DNA of 64,000 nt from Emydura subglobosa (Eukaryota > Chordata > Testudines > Chelidae). Below, in pieces: positions 10,540 through 23,200 of the stretch (position 1 is the stretch's first letter; every line of letters begins with the position of its first letter). The translations under genes were made by a program, and so were the position numbers. The stretch lies in assembly GCA_007922225.1 (NCBI GenBank), contig ML679956.1, positions 21,082,689 to 21,146,688 on the forward strand, in the 5' to 3' direction. The notes under the pieces are model-generated. The model saw only the letters and a program-made list of their open reading frames with translations, was not told the origin of the DNA and did no database searches.

Positions 10540-13376
10540 AGGATATGTCAGATACAAGGAAAGCAGGCACTTGGGGCCAACCTTTCAAGTGGGCATTTGT
10601 GAACATGCAGCTTTGTGCATTCAGAACTCACCTATGTACTATCAGCTGTGCACACTGGTGAGTGGATCTGCATATGTAAAATCCATTTGTTCTAGTAAGT
10701 TTTTTGTGTGTGTAAATTCTAGCAGCTGGGCACACAAGTGATAGATTCTGTAAAAATAAATAGAGGATGGATTTTGATGAAAGAATCAAAGGAACTTCCC
10801 CTCCCTTGTAGTACTTACTAAAAAGTAAAGTCCAATCAATTTCATCGGGCTTAATCATTTGAGTCAGTACTTCTTAAAAAGTAAGTACTTCTCAACCTGA
10901 TTAAGTGTGGCAGAATCAGGTCCTATATTTTTAGACAGATACTTGGAAGAAATATCAATAGAAATTTATTTTCTCAATTTTTTTCATGATTTTGTTAGAA
11001 CTTCTCTTTCACAAAAATGCTTTTAGTAATCCAGATCTGACATTTTACAACATTTCAAAGCAAGTGAGTGGAAAAAATAAAATAATTACTTACCATGTCA
11101 CTGCTTTCAATGATTGAAGGATTGGGAATGGAGTGTGGATTTTCCCTGAATTAATGATTTATTTCCAGTCAATGCATTTGGTACACAATATGCAATAGAT
11201 GGAAATAATAACTATTAATGGTGGGTGAAACTCAACAGGGTTGAAGATCCAGTTCAGATTATGTTTGTCCAAACTTCCTTTCTTTGATAACTGTGCTGGA
11301 AAACTCTCCAGAATAGATGTTCTCACAAAATTTCCAGCACTGGTTTCAATAGTCTCAGAAATGTCTCAAAAATAGCCTTTATCGTGATATTATGATACTT
11401 TTTTTTCTTCCCCCTAAAATTTTGGAAACCCATTAAATAGCATTTAAAAATATTGAGGCGAAGGTTATTGCTAAAGGCTTAAACATCTAAAAAATGATTT
11501 GGGATTGATTAAGTTTGGGGATGATTGCTGTTTTATTCTAACCATTTTATTATCACTAATCATTCACATTCCACTGTCTGGGGGTTAATTAATTTGCTAC
11601 AAATTCTGGAGAGGATAATCTGAACTGGTTGATTAAGTTTTAGAAATAATTCAGTCCATAATCACACTGCTTGGAAAAAAAATTACAGATGTTGCCATGA
11701 AATTATAGTTACAACATGATTTAAACTCAGTTGGCCAAATTTTACACTGACTCACACCCCGGCCCAAACCCAATGGGTTCCACCACCCAGAATTTGGCCC
11801 CAAATCTTAACTAGAATACACAGTTATGGGTTGAAAGTCTTGGGAATTCACAGCTACTCTTGTTGGCACAGGAGAGAATCCATTTAGTTCTATAAAGTTA
11901 ATCAAAAATATATCGAGACAAAAGAAAAAAACATAAAAAGCCTTAACCTGTAAAACTAGAACAATAACTGATCCACATGTGCAACATTTCATCAACATCA
12001 GGCTTAGTTTGTTGTGTGTTTCACATCTACAACCAAACAAATCACGGGCAAGACTGTCACTTACACCTAAATTGTCAGATTGGACAGCATAGGGTGTCAA
12101 TCCCCCATAGTGCCCAGTGTGACCTGCCTGGATTGTGACTGGGCACAGGATTGGGGAAAGCAAGCTCCCCACAGCTGCTATTCCTGTTCTGAGAGTAAAC
12201 ATTCACAATAGGGCAGGGAGTGAGCGAAGCCTTGGCTTTGCCTCCCCAACATGCCTGCCAGTGTGAGTGAGGCAGTAAGTTGCAATCTTTTCAGGGCAGC
12301 AGTAATTTACTTCCCTATGCGATCAGGGGTGGGGAGCAGGATGGGACTGGGACTCTATCACAATTTCTTCCTAGGGCTCCTCCTGGGGGCTCCGAGCTAC
12401 TCATGGTCTCATACTCAGGGGTAAGAGTTTGGTCATAATCTAGCCCAAGCATTATCCTCTCTCTCTATATATACATTTAATAAATTGGATACTTACTAAA
12501 ATTATTTTTATATAGGCCCTGATCCTGCAGCCAGACCTGTGAGGGCAGATCCCATGTCTATGAGACTTGGGTGTAAGGGTTCCAAGCATTAAAAACTATC
12601 TAAGCCACTAAACTCTGGATATGATATTTGATAATTATCATGACTCAGATTCCATCTTGATGGCTGACTTCAGAGATACTGAAAGAATTTGGATAAAGTA
12701 TGCAAAAAACAAGTTCAGCATGGAAAGTTTTGTACTGCAACGTTGTAACATAAGTACAAGTAGAATGGTCCAAAAGTTTGCAGAGCTTTACAGTTACTGA
12801 GTCAAAAATAATGGTCACAAAAGTAAAAAAAAACCCTACTGACTGAGAAATCAGTAATCAGAATGGAGAATAAAGATAATTTGTTCAAAGAAACAATTGA
12901 ATAATTTAAATTATAGAGGTTTTCTAAATCCTTTCCAAAGGAGACAGACAAATTTTACATTTTTTCCATTTAAATATAGGTGCTTTAAGTTGGTGCTGAT
13001 AATAAATCCTCTGTAGCTAAAGTATTGTATTACTGTAGGTGAACTAATAAAAAGTTGTTGCTGAAGTTCTAGCTGACAGAATGGAGAATGGTTCAAGACT
13101 GTTACACAAATTATACTTGACAGGTTTGACTATCTAAGCGAAGCAGCATCCTGACTCTTGGCCGCTCACTGTATATTCATGGTGGTCCAGTTTCAACAGA
13201 TCGTACAGTTCTCATAGGGTGAATACATTTAGCAACAAGAAAAATGTTCAGTACTGTCTGTTTCTTGTACAGTCAGAATGAAAAGGCACTTCTCATAGCT
13301 GGTAAGAACCTGAAGGGGGCTAACTCAGCATGGACTAATTCAAAACAGCAGACAGGCAATAAAAACTCTGTGCCTT
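10540..13376. other. Unassigned intronic sequence with one small foldback
   Basis: No gene. 11730-11806 has a weak foldback (ggccaaatttt against gaatttggcc). 12060-12440 is relatively GC-rich and could be an old repeat, but it was not classified. Confidence 0.4.
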
Positions 13377-13462
13377 ATTCTGACCTCAGTTAAACCTGCA
13401 GAAATGAGAAGCAATGCCCGGGAAGTCAGTGAAGTTACACTGGTGTAAGTGAGATCAGAATC
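13377..13462. repeat. Short foldback relic (ttacactggtgtaa family)
   Basis: The left arm attctgacctcagtta pairs with the right arm gttacactggtgtaagtgag plus atcagaat. The same arms recur at 60269-60344, so this is a dispersed family and not a chance hairpin. Confidence 0.55.
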
Positions 13463-13679
13463 AGGGCTTCTATTCTGTGCCAGTTAACTGAATATTAATC
13501 TTATTTTTGCAGAAAATCATGCTCTGTCTCAAGGACATGGCTGCCTCACCCACGGGAATGAATGGTGGGAACAATACAAAAGGAAAATGCAAGGGATTTA
13601 AAAAGTAAGGAATTAAAAGAGGGAAAAGAGTATAACACTATCTTAAGTGCTGATTGGACTGTAAATGGTGAGCCCAGTA

Positions 13680-13850
13680 GAATCATAGACATGTAGGACT
13701 TGAAAGGACCTCAAGAAGTCTTCTAGATCAGTCCCCTGCACTCAAGGCAGGACTAAGTATTATCTAGACCATCCCTGACAGAAGTTTGTCTAACCTGCTC
13801 TTAAAAATCTCCAATGACAGAGATTCCACAACCACAGTAGCTATGCTTTA
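13680..13850 (-). mobile_element. CR1 LINE 3' UTR fragment
   Basis: The plus strand reads aatcatagacatgtaggac and then aaaggacctcaagaagtc, the complement of a CR1 3' end. The 3' terminus is at 13680 and only about 170 bp remain. It stands head to head with the plus-strand CR1 that starts near 13860. Confidence 0.85.
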
Positions 13851-13859
13851 TCAGGCGAC

Positions 13860-15284
13860 AAAGTCAAAAAGTACAGTGACTAGAGAACTGACTTCTTGGC
13901 TGGTGAAGGTTGCAAGACTTGCTCAGGTGAGGGTCTCAAGCCTCAAGAAGGCTCAGGGTGCATCACTTTCTCATATCCCATATTCAGTGAGGTCCCACAT
14001 GGATCTGTCCTGGTTCAGTTCTTTTCAGTATCTTCATAAATTATTTGGTTTACACAGACACTACATTTATAGAGTTTGTGGATGACATCAAGACTTTAAG
14101 GGGTAGCAAGGGCCCTGGAGGACAGGATTAGAGATCAAAATGATCTTGACAAACTGGAGAAACGCTCTGAAATAAATAGGATGAAATTCAATAAGGACAA
14201 ATGCAAAGTACTACACTTAGGAAGGAATAATCAATTGCACAAATACAAAACAGGAAATGAGTGTCTAGGAAGGAGTACTGCAGAAACTGGATCTTGGGGT
14301 TACAAAGGATCATAAATGAAATATGAGCCAACTATGCAATATTGTTGCAAAAGAAAGCGAACATAATTCTGGAAACTATTAACAGGAGTGTTGTAAGCAA
14401 GACACTAGAAATAATGTTTCCACTTTACTCAGCACTGATAAAGCCTCAGCTGGAGTATTGTGTCTGGTTCTGGGCACCACACTTTGGGAAGATGAGGACA
14501 AATTGGAGATAGTCTACAGAAGAGAAACATAAATGATTAAAGGTCTCGAAAACTTGACCTACATACAAGATTGAAAAAATTGGGTTTGTTTAGTCTGAGA
14601 AGAGAAGTCAGAGAGGGAACATGATAACAGTCTTCAAGTATGTAAAAGATTGTTATAAACAGGAGGGTGATAAATTGTTCTCTTTAACCACTGAGGACAG
14701 GACAAGTAGTGATGGGTTTAATTGCAGCAAGGGAAATTTAGGTTAGACATTAGGAAAAAAAACTTCCTAACTTTAATGGTAGCTAAGAAAAGGAACAAGT
14801 TACCTAGAGAGTTTGTGGAATTTCCATCATTGGAAGTTTTTAAGCACAGGTTACACAAACACTGGTCTGGGATAGGCTAGATCCGGGTTGCTGAACTTAG
14901 CCCAGCAGAGCATTTCAAAAGGTCTGTGGCCTGCTTCAATATACTAATGGCTGATTCATTAGCGTTTTGTCATCAAATTTACAACATTTTATACACAAGT
15001 GTGTAAATAGACAATACTTTACACAGAAACAACCTATCTAAATACATACAAAGCAAGCTGAACTTAAAATATAAATCAATAAAGGTGATTTTAAATCTTA
15101 CTAAAACATGTAGAATCTGTTTGGCCCACACCAGCTTGTGCTTAAGTTTATGTGCCCTCCTGTGTAATACAGTTAGGCACCACTGGTCTAGATAATATTT
15201 GGTCCTGCCTCAGTGTAGGGAAGGAGGCTAGATGAAAAGGTCCCTTCCAGTCCTAAATTTCTAGGATTTCTACAATTTCTATGT
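13860..15284 (+). mobile_element. CR1 LINE 3' half, split by a hAT-like element
   Basis: A plus-strand CR1 from around the GVPQG region (ggtcccacatggatctgtcc at about 13991) through the degraded catalytic motif (gtttgtggatgacatc at about 14076, FVDD). It continues through the C-terminal domain (aaactggagaaacgctctga at about 14152; aaatgcaaagtactacactt at 14200) to the 3' UTR. After a 303-bp insertion the tail resumes with gtctagataatatttggtcc and finishes ctaaatttctaggatttc at about 15255-15284. Multiple stops. Confidence 0.88.
14883..15185. mobile_element. hAT-like non-autonomous transposon inside CR1
   Basis: A 303-bp insertion is bounded by the imperfect 8-bp duplication GGCTAGAT/GTCTAGAT (14875-14882 and 15186-15193), the size typical of hAT elements. 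Degenerate terminal inverted repeats are visible: CCGGGTTGCTGAAC at the left and the complement of CAGTGGTGCCTAAC at the right, 9 of 14 positions matching. Removing it restores the contiguous CR1 3' UTR. No transposase coding. Confidence 0.7.
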
Positions 15285-16997
15285 CAATCAGTAAAAACTT
15301 ATTAATACTAGAACTGAATAAGTAATCTTAGGGCCAGACTGTGCCTATCTTACTCTCACTGGTGAACAGTTACTTACACTGAAGTCAACAGAAGTCAGTC
15401 TACTCCTGTAATTACTTCCCAGTGTGCAGAGAGGAGCCACAGCATGGCCCTTAATGAAGAGTCACCTCTTTTTCTTCTCGTAACCAAATTACAAAATTCT
15501 TGAATGTGTTTATTATTTTAAATTCTTTGCAATGGGAACAATGGCTGAATACGGCCAAAGAACAGAGGAAGGACTTCATGATTTGGCTCAATAAGAACAC
15601 AGCTAATACACTTTTCTGTTTTGTGTATTTTCGCTGGAAGCACTTTATCATTCCCCTCTCCCTAATCCAAATGCAAATGAAGTACCTGATTTGTTTAAAT
15701 TAGCCAAAGAAACAGATACATTTGGCCCAGTGGTGCTCCCATTGAAATCAATGGTGTGAGATCAGGGTTATGGTGCATACCTGATAGCACAACTAAGTCC
15801 TAAGTAATAGTTACTATATTATAGCCTAGAAATTTTTAAAGCATCATCAAGACCTCAGTCTGTATTCTGTGCTGAAAGTCTTCTGAGGAAATAATAAACA
15901 TGGCAAGGAAGTTGATAAAAGAAACATGATCTGATAAACAAGTCTGTGGATAAAAACAAAGAATCTCTAGTTTTTTTCCCCTTTTCCAAACAAAGCCATC
16001 TTTTTCTTTCAGCTGTTAGAGGCACTGTAGTGGCAATACAGAGGGGCTTTTTCAGCTACAAGGCACTTGGTGCCAAAGCTAACTGGAGAAAAGAAAAACT
16101 GCTTCTAGGGAGGAGTCATGTTCCTTTGTAACCAAACAGTAGAATAAAGATCTATGTATTGTACGTCTTTCCCAAAATACTGATTTAGGGCCTAATTCAA
16201 AGAGTATTAGAGTTCATAGAAATCCTTTCACTGCCTTCAATGGGCTTTGGATCATGGCCATCTTTAAGAACTCAGTATCTAGTTGAGGTTTTAATTTAAT
16301 CAAATAGAAAGGTCAAGATTAAATGAGATTGACAGATTCGGTACCCTTACCTGTCACACTTACCTGCATTGAGCAGTACCTTACTTAGCAAGTAGTCCCA
16401 TTGAAATCAAGGTATTAGTTAATGTGAGCAAGGGTCAGAACTGGGCCCAAAACAAGTGTGGACTCTCATCCTTTATAAAACAGGAGGAGAAGCTCCTCAT
16501 TATTAAGGACCTGGTCTTGCAACTCGTATTTATGCTCCCTGGACAGCCCCTGGTGACTCGCCTCCCTCCGCAGAGATCAAGGCACCTTTTAACTATTTAT
16601 AACCCTTTTAGTCTCTCAACTCCCAGCCCTGCAAAACAGCTGTGTTACTTCACCCTAGAACCTGGAAGAATTCCATTGTCTTTCAAGTGCATGCTTGGGT
16701 ATTCTTATTTGGGAAGCTATTTTGTTGCCTTCCTGTACAGATCCCACTGACTTCAAGTATTAGAGGCAGACTTTTTTAGAGCCAGGGGCATAGGGACAGC
16801 CAACCCTGTTCTAAGGCAGAGCACCATTAAGGACAGGTTTTTGGGCCTGGTAGGGGGGACGATCGGACCCAGCAGCGAAGAGACCAGGTGATACATATAA
16901 AGACTGAAAGAGCTGAACTGAGGGAGCTTGCTACAGGAAGCTGGTTGGCTCCTGGAGGGGGGAGGAGGGGAAATTTTCAGGCAGACAGCCTCTAGGG
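15285..16997. other. Unassigned, with a weak foldback
   Basis: 15328-15425 resembles the gggccagactgtg...tcaacagaagtcag foldback relics seen elsewhere. 16785-16997 is GC-rich and, with 17417-17500, may be an older repeat interrupted by the hAT element. Confidence 0.35.
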
Positions 16998-17408
16998 CAG
17001 TGGTTCTCAATGAGGGGTACGCACACCCCTGGGGGTACGCAGCCATCTTCCAGGAGGGTACATCAACTTATCTAGATATTTGCCTTGTTTTATAACAGGC
17101 TACATAAAGCGCTAGCAAAGTCAGTACAAACTAAAATTTCATAGACAACGACTTGTTTATATTGCTCTATATATTATATGCTGAAATGTAAATACAATAT
17201 TTATATTCCAATTGATTTATTTTATAGTTATATGGTAAAAATGAGAAAGTAAACAATTTTTCAGTAATAGTGTGCTGTGACACCTTTGTATTTTTGTGTC
17301 TGATTTTCTAAGCAAGTAGTTTTAAGTGAGGTGAAACTTGGGGGGGTGCACAAGACCAATCAGACTGCTGAAAGGGGTACAGTAGTCTGGAAAGATTGAG
17401 AGCCACTG
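16998..17408. mobile_element. hAT-like non-autonomous transposon with TIRs and 8-bp TSD
   Basis: A 411-bp element whose left end CAGTGGTTCTCAA is matched by TTGAGAGCCACTG at the right end, an almost exact terminal inverted repeat. It is flanked by ctctaggg (16990-16997) and ctctagga (17409-17416), an 8-bp duplication with one mismatch. The subterminal text gaggggtacgcacacccctg and ggggtacagtagtctgg is also partly inverted. The CAGTGGTTCTCAA terminus is typical of hAT/Charlie-type elements. The interior is AT-rich with no open reading frame of note, so it is a deletion derivative mobilised in trans. Confidence 0.9.
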
Positions 17409-17416
17409 CTCTAGGA

Positions 17417-20400
17417 GAACTGGGGAAGCTCTGGCAAGGAAGCCCAGTATCAGGGGAATTGTGCAGCTATTGGATTAATATTGAACTGTTTATTTTGGGG
17501 ATTTTGCTGAAGATTGCCAGTGTCACCAGTAAATGAAGCGCTGAGGGGAAAAGGTCTGATCCACACTCTGGGCATGGAGAAAGTTCAGCAGCGTACACAA
17601 ACATATAATAAACGTTCCATTACTCTCCCTAGACAATAACTTCCCCTCACGGACCAGGTCACATACAGCTTTTGTAACATTATTAGATATCAGATCCACA
17701 TATATCACAAGTAGCATTGCCAAGGCTCCCCTCCATATGTTATATGTAATATTTTAGTACAGGGGTTTTTAAAAGGAAAACAGTTTAAAATATTTGAAGT
17801 ATTATAACAGTTGAAAAACAATGGGCAAAAAAAGACTCAAACAAGAATTAAATCACCTTCCATAAAATGTACATCAAATTTTTACCTGAGCATATACATG
17901 CCCCATATATAAGAAAAATGGGCTATATTCTGTCCTTAGCCAGATAACCACATTGGTTTTTTTCCATGTGTCAGTTATTTGCTGGAAAGACATGATGCTA
18001 GATTTTGAGCTCCCAGTTAAATCTGATTTATGCTACTGTGGCAGCATAAAGCTGATTCAAACTGGCTAAAATTGCCCATAGTGCAAGGGAATCCTAAAGT
18101 GTTATAGAAGTAGTGCCTGCAGCCCTATGCCATCCCTGCCCCCATAACACCTTTTCCCATCTCCAGTTCCCTGTGGAAGGAGCTATGTGTGGGAGGTGGA
18201 AAGATTTTGGCTTGAGTGCTGCAGCACACTGGCAATCCCCAGATGTCACTTGGAGCCATAACCCGGAGCAATCTTAAGGCTGCTTTACCTTACATCTGGG
18301 GCTACACTTGCCCCTGGAAGACCCAAGGATTGGGAGAGGATAAAGATGTCATTGAGTTACCTTCCTCCTGAGAGCACAGCTGAGCTGCACCCAAGCACTG
18401 GAACCACAGAGGGATAGTTTGCCTGGTAACTAGGACAGTGCTAAGTGTGTTTGAATAAATTAACTTTTAGAATCAAACATGCTGATAATGCCCTTTGAAG
18501 GTTGTTTAATACGTCTGTTGAGCACAACTTTTTTCCATATTTTGTTTCTGCTGTGAATGTGTGACCAATTCAAGCACAGTGGGCTTCCTTTGTATCTTCC
18601 TCTCTTCTGCTACAGCTTTGTGAAGTTTCTGCACTGCTTTTTGTGAGGCTCGTCAGCCAGCCACAGTAGCTGTTTTTTTACGAACAAATTTATGACAAAG
18701 AGGAAGAAAATGTGAACAACTGACAAGCATGACAGAGAATCAGAGAGGATTTTGATAGCCTCACAATAAACCGGAGTGGTGTTGATTAGGTGTTCCTCTC
18801 CCTGACTTTGTCCCACCAGCTTCTTCAGTTAGTTCCAGGTCAGATCCTTTTAATCCTCATGCTAGTTTTCCCATCACCATTCCTCTTGCAGCAACTTTTA
18901 AAGGAGGGTGGGAGAGAAACTTACAAGGAGGCAAGAAGAGGTGATGTTTTAGCTACAGTCAATTTCTCTGTACACTTGGTCCCTATTGTTTGTATGTTTC
19001 CCTCACCAAATATTTCCCTGAGCAGGCATCTGAGAGGGAGTGAGTCCTATATCCCTCTATCAGGTATGATTATTTTTGTGGAGTAGGCAACAGGCATTTC
19101 TTATAAATAACAAAAACACACCTAACATACTCACATGCTTTTATTCAGCCTTTTTGTATTTTAAAAAACAAATAAAATCAACAGGGTTTACAAGCCCCAA
19201 CCACTTTTGCCATTGTCCTCCCAACTTTCTACTCACCCAGACAAGAATAAAAAGTTTTATGTAAGGTCAAAAGAAAAGAAAAGAAAGGAAAAGAAAAGAA
19301 AAAGGTGACTCATGGTTGGACAGCTAAGAAAAAGGCAGGAGAAATTCTCCTTTGTTCCTCATTCAGAGTGAAGTTAGATTTTAATGACCTGGAAAGCTGC
19401 ACCTTGTAAATGCAGTATTAACCACTACCAAACCACTTCCTGCTCACATATAACAGTCATTTCTTTCCCAGTTCATAGGTGCAAATCCCTATAACTAAAT
19501 ATAATCTAGAGGTGGAAAGAAAGGAGAAGTTTCCTTCCCAAGCAATTTCAAAAGCTCCAGAAGTCTTGAACATCACTCAGAAGACTCACAAAATAAACAA
19601 GACCCTTGGTTTTAACCTGAAAAGTATTGACTTCTCCACTGACATATTTTTCTCCCCCTTCCATCCCTTTCCCAAATAAAAAAACCTTTTCACTGGAGGA
19701 TTTTAGAAAAGAAGCCAGTTCAGTGTCTATCCATTACATCGTGCAACTACTAAGAAGCCACTCCTGGCTTTCTAGGTTTTGCAAACCTCACGAGTATTGT
19801 TTTGGTTTGGCGAGATTCACTAAAGTAATCTGAATTTTCATACCTGCCTCCACATCTATAATTTAAAGTCTTTTCTCACCTCTTCATTCTCCTTCAATTA
19901 AAAAAAAATCTAACTAAAGGAAAGTCTGTACATGGAATTTATTTTTCATGAGAATGTTTCTATTGCCTCTTCCTTTCTGCTCATTTTTCAAAGTCTTTAT
20001 TTTTCACTCTTCCCCCTCTGTGTTCCAGTCTGATCCTCTTTTAAAAAAATTGGATCTCTTTTTAATTCACAGGTCTCCCTAGTGAAACAGGAACTCAAAA
20101 ACAATGAAGTATGTGCCAAACTTTAAAACTCTTGACATCAAATGGGTTCAAATTTAGGCAGAAAGCCTTTCCCCATTCCTACTGATGACATGGTCAGTTC
20201 CTCACATTCTCTGCTCTAGCTTCTTGTGTGCTAGTAGAGTTCACATTTTCAGTTCAGGAAAGGTAACAGTTCTAAATTACAGAAACTGGGCCAAATTCAT
20301 CCCTGGTGACTCAATGATTTAAATGGGGTTATCATAAGGATGAAGATGGACCAATACCTATACATTTTATTGTCCATAAACTGTCTTTAACAGTTACAAA

Positions 20401-20980
20401 ATGTTTTTAATACCATCATTAGACATATATGATTTGGACAACAAACCCTGCCACTGGTTTAATGCACTTAGAGAAAAATATTAAATGCTTACGTAAAAAT
20501 TACTAGAAAAACTAAACAAAATAAAGCATTTAAAACATCAAACATGAAAAACCTATATTAAAATACAAACACACTACATTTTAAAAAGCAAAAGAGAGTT
20601 AAAGAAATGACAATCTCTTTTTGGTTTGGAGCTAGGTAGATAGAAATTGGTAGTTAGGTAAACTCAAAACGACTTAGCCTCTTAGGTCCAAATATGCAAA
20701 ATCATATAAATTAAACATAGAAATCATGTTAACTTTGTTAACAAATGTGGGGTTTATAAATGGACACTTTGGGTCAAATTTCAATGGGATTACCCATCCC
20801 TTAATCATCAGGCAATTCATTTGAAATATTTACATGTATTAAATATGCACTGGTTGATAAAATATATTGTGTGGTTTTAGCTTTTATCCCCTACAGAGCA
20901 ATACGATACAGTGTTATAAACTTTAACAACAAGAAAGGAAACAATGGGTGATTTATATATGATAAAAACCAGACTCTTAC
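17417..20980. other. Unassigned intronic sequence
   Basis: No gene. Contains an (AAAAG)n tract listed separately and otherwise AT-rich unique-looking DNA up to the KCNH8 exon donor at 20980. Confidence 0.4.
19268..19306 (+). repeat. (AAAAG)n microsatellite
   Basis: Imperfect run of aaaag units. Confidence 0.9.
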
Positions 20981-21188
20981 CTACGTCCCAAGTAACGGGA
21001 TTATTCTCTTCCATCTCCTTTTTTCCAATGACATACCAAATGCATGCCATCCAATGCGCAAGCAATGCAAACATAGACATAAGAAGTGTGAGGACAATTG
21101 TGCTGTGCTGGGAATAACGATCCAGCTTCTGAAGGAGACGTAAAAGACGCAACAATCGGACTGTCTTTAAGAGGTGGACAAGGGACAC
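20981..21188 (-). CDS. KCNH8: KCNH8 internal exon: S4, S5 and start of pore turret
   Basis: Third exon of the channel gene in this window, 208 bp on the minus strand (69 codons plus one base), with acceptor attcccctag and donor gtaagag. It opens [20 protein letters not shown], the S4 voltage-sensing helix with basic residues every third position. [20 protein letters not shown] and [15 protein letters not shown] (S5) follow, then a divergent turret segment, [15 protein letters not shown], ending in the first base of a Gly codon. The S4-S5 part matches my recollection of mammalian KCNH8 closely, while the turret differs, as expected for the variable part of ELK channels. The selectivity-filter exon should come next in the transcript. 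I did not find it between 1 and 20980, so it lies outside the window. Confidence 0.95.
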
Positions 21189-23077
21189 CTAGGGGAATAG
21201 ATAAAGCAAAAGGATTTTCAGCACTCTTGGAATATACTGAACAAACTTGTGGAAGAAAAAAAGTCCTTGCACTCCCCACGCCCTCCAATGTCTATGAAAT
21301 ATCCCTGCCACATGCACACACAATTTGGTTACTCAGTGCATTCATTGAGCTAAGATTTAGACTCACAAGTTCAAACAGTGACTAAGCAGTACAATTTTAA
21401 AAAACTGTTTACATATATTTTGTTCATTTGACTGTAACCAAACAGATTTCAAATCACAGATAGCCTTGATCTTAGTGTTCTTGCTTTACGTGCAGCCCCA
21501 AGTCTTGGGTTTCACTTATGTTTTGCATTTAGGCAAACCCCTCAAATCAAGAAACAAATGAGTCAATTTGACCAAATTTCACATGGTTCCAACATGAAGA
21601 AACAAACTGCCTCGTTTTTTTATAATAGCTTTTGATTACTGCTAACAAAGAGCAAAACAATATGATTAAATAAACCACACTTGGCCAAAGTCAATAGCAT
21701 TACATATGGGACAAGAATGATTCCGTTACTAAAGCCTTGGATAAAAGGGGGTCTAGCATTGCTCCTAAGGCGGATAGTAGACAAAACACATAACATGTAG
21801 CTTGTTTATTAAAGCAACAACAGACTACAGATATTGTGCAGGACAAGGATCAGAGAGAACATTACAAGTTCTGATATGCCATTCAGGCTCGCTACTGCAT
21901 TGGAGAAGAGAGGGGGTGAAGGGAGTGGTTATTGCTCCATAGCAAAGGATAGTTCCTAAAGGGATTATGCCTCAGAAACAGTGCTTGCACCAATTTCACA
22001 TGATACAGCTTCTTGCTACACAGAATGCAATGTGAATTAATTTGTTTTTGTATTTTTCAATGGATGCAGAAACCAAACAGCTTCCAGGAATTGTGAAAAT
22101 TTGCCTCAAACTTTTAAATCTCCTTCAAATCCCAGAGGATGTTCCAGGCCTCCTGCTTACATTTTACATTTTCTTATCATTTGTCATCATTGTTTACATT
22201 GTTTCATGCAGTCAAAGGAATCTATAAACTTTTAAAGACTCATTCTTTGTCTGTCTTGGCTGAAAAATACAAATCAAATTGCATATCTCCCTCCAGGACT
22301 TCCAGAACATTCAGCTATTACAGCAATGGGTGCTATAAAAAACATGAGTATAGTTAGTCTGGATCAAAATGTTTTCATTTTTGACCATTGTTTTCTTATA
22401 TTAATTCCAGTATGAATTGAAGTCTTTTTGGTTCCATTACTAAACGTTAACATTGTAAAAGATTAAATAAATGGCCTAAATTCACTCAAAACTAGGCCCA
22501 CTTTGGCTGATAAAATTCACAACCTGGGTTGAGTTTAGAATGACTAATGTAACCCCAAACCAGCCATTGGTTTTTTTCTGTTCCCAGTTACACCTGTGCA
22601 AATCCATTGACGTCAATGAAGCTGTTCTAAATTTACACTGGTGTTACTGACAGTAGAATATGGCCCAGTTGACTGAGATAGCACCACTATAAAACATTAA
22701 CAACTAATCCTTGATACTGATTGATATTGCATGCCTAGTTATCCCCTGAACTTTTTACTGGTACCCTTTATTTTAATGATCCCTGAAGAACCTTTGCTCT
22801 TTCTCCTATGCTGCCCCCTATACATCAGAGTTAAAATCCGTAAAACCACTACATTATTCTCCTTCAAAATCCTTCCTTTAGGGTACAGTATTGCAGTGAA
22901 TAATAACTGATAATGGGTAGGCAGTCTGTTTATTATACCAAACATGTCCTCTACCCTCTCTCGCATTTGTTTGTTTTAGCCATCTCTTGTTGTATGCTAA
23001 GGAGTCAATGAGATTGCTCATGTTTGTAAAGTTAAGCATGTGTGTACGTTTTTGTAGATTTGGGGCTTACAGCTATA
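21189..23077. other. Unassigned intronic sequence
   Basis: No additional exon or classified repeat. 22535-22680 carries a loose copy of the cagttacacctgtgcaaat / ttacactggtgtta foldback relic. Confidence 0.4.
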
Positions 23078-23200
23078 AAATCTTTGGGGCAAGAACTGTC
23101 TTTTTTGTTATACAATGTCTAGCAAAATAGAATCCTCACCTCTAACTGGGATCTGTAGGCACTATCATAACACAAACAAACAATGATAATATAGCTGAGA
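23078..23200 (+). repeat. Sauropsid SINE-like 3' fragment
   Basis: tttggggcaagaactgtc and then gtctagcaaaatagaatcc match my memory of a widespread sauropsid SINE tail (ggggcagggactgtc ... tagcacaatggggtcc). An ataaca/caaacaatgataat tail follows. The same family is at 63036-63290. Confidence 0.5.

Noticed and set aside
10271..10741. 156-codon plus-strand open frame
   Set aside because: Crosses a repeat-like segment, no motif, no splice or promoter context.
20877..20980. Extension of the S4/S5 open frame beyond the donor
   Set aside because: Sequence past gtaagag is intronic: no channel homology and the Gly codon is split at the donor.
21001..21288. Minus-strand open frame overlapping the KCNH8 exon
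   Set aside because: Out of frame with the channel; a shadow.
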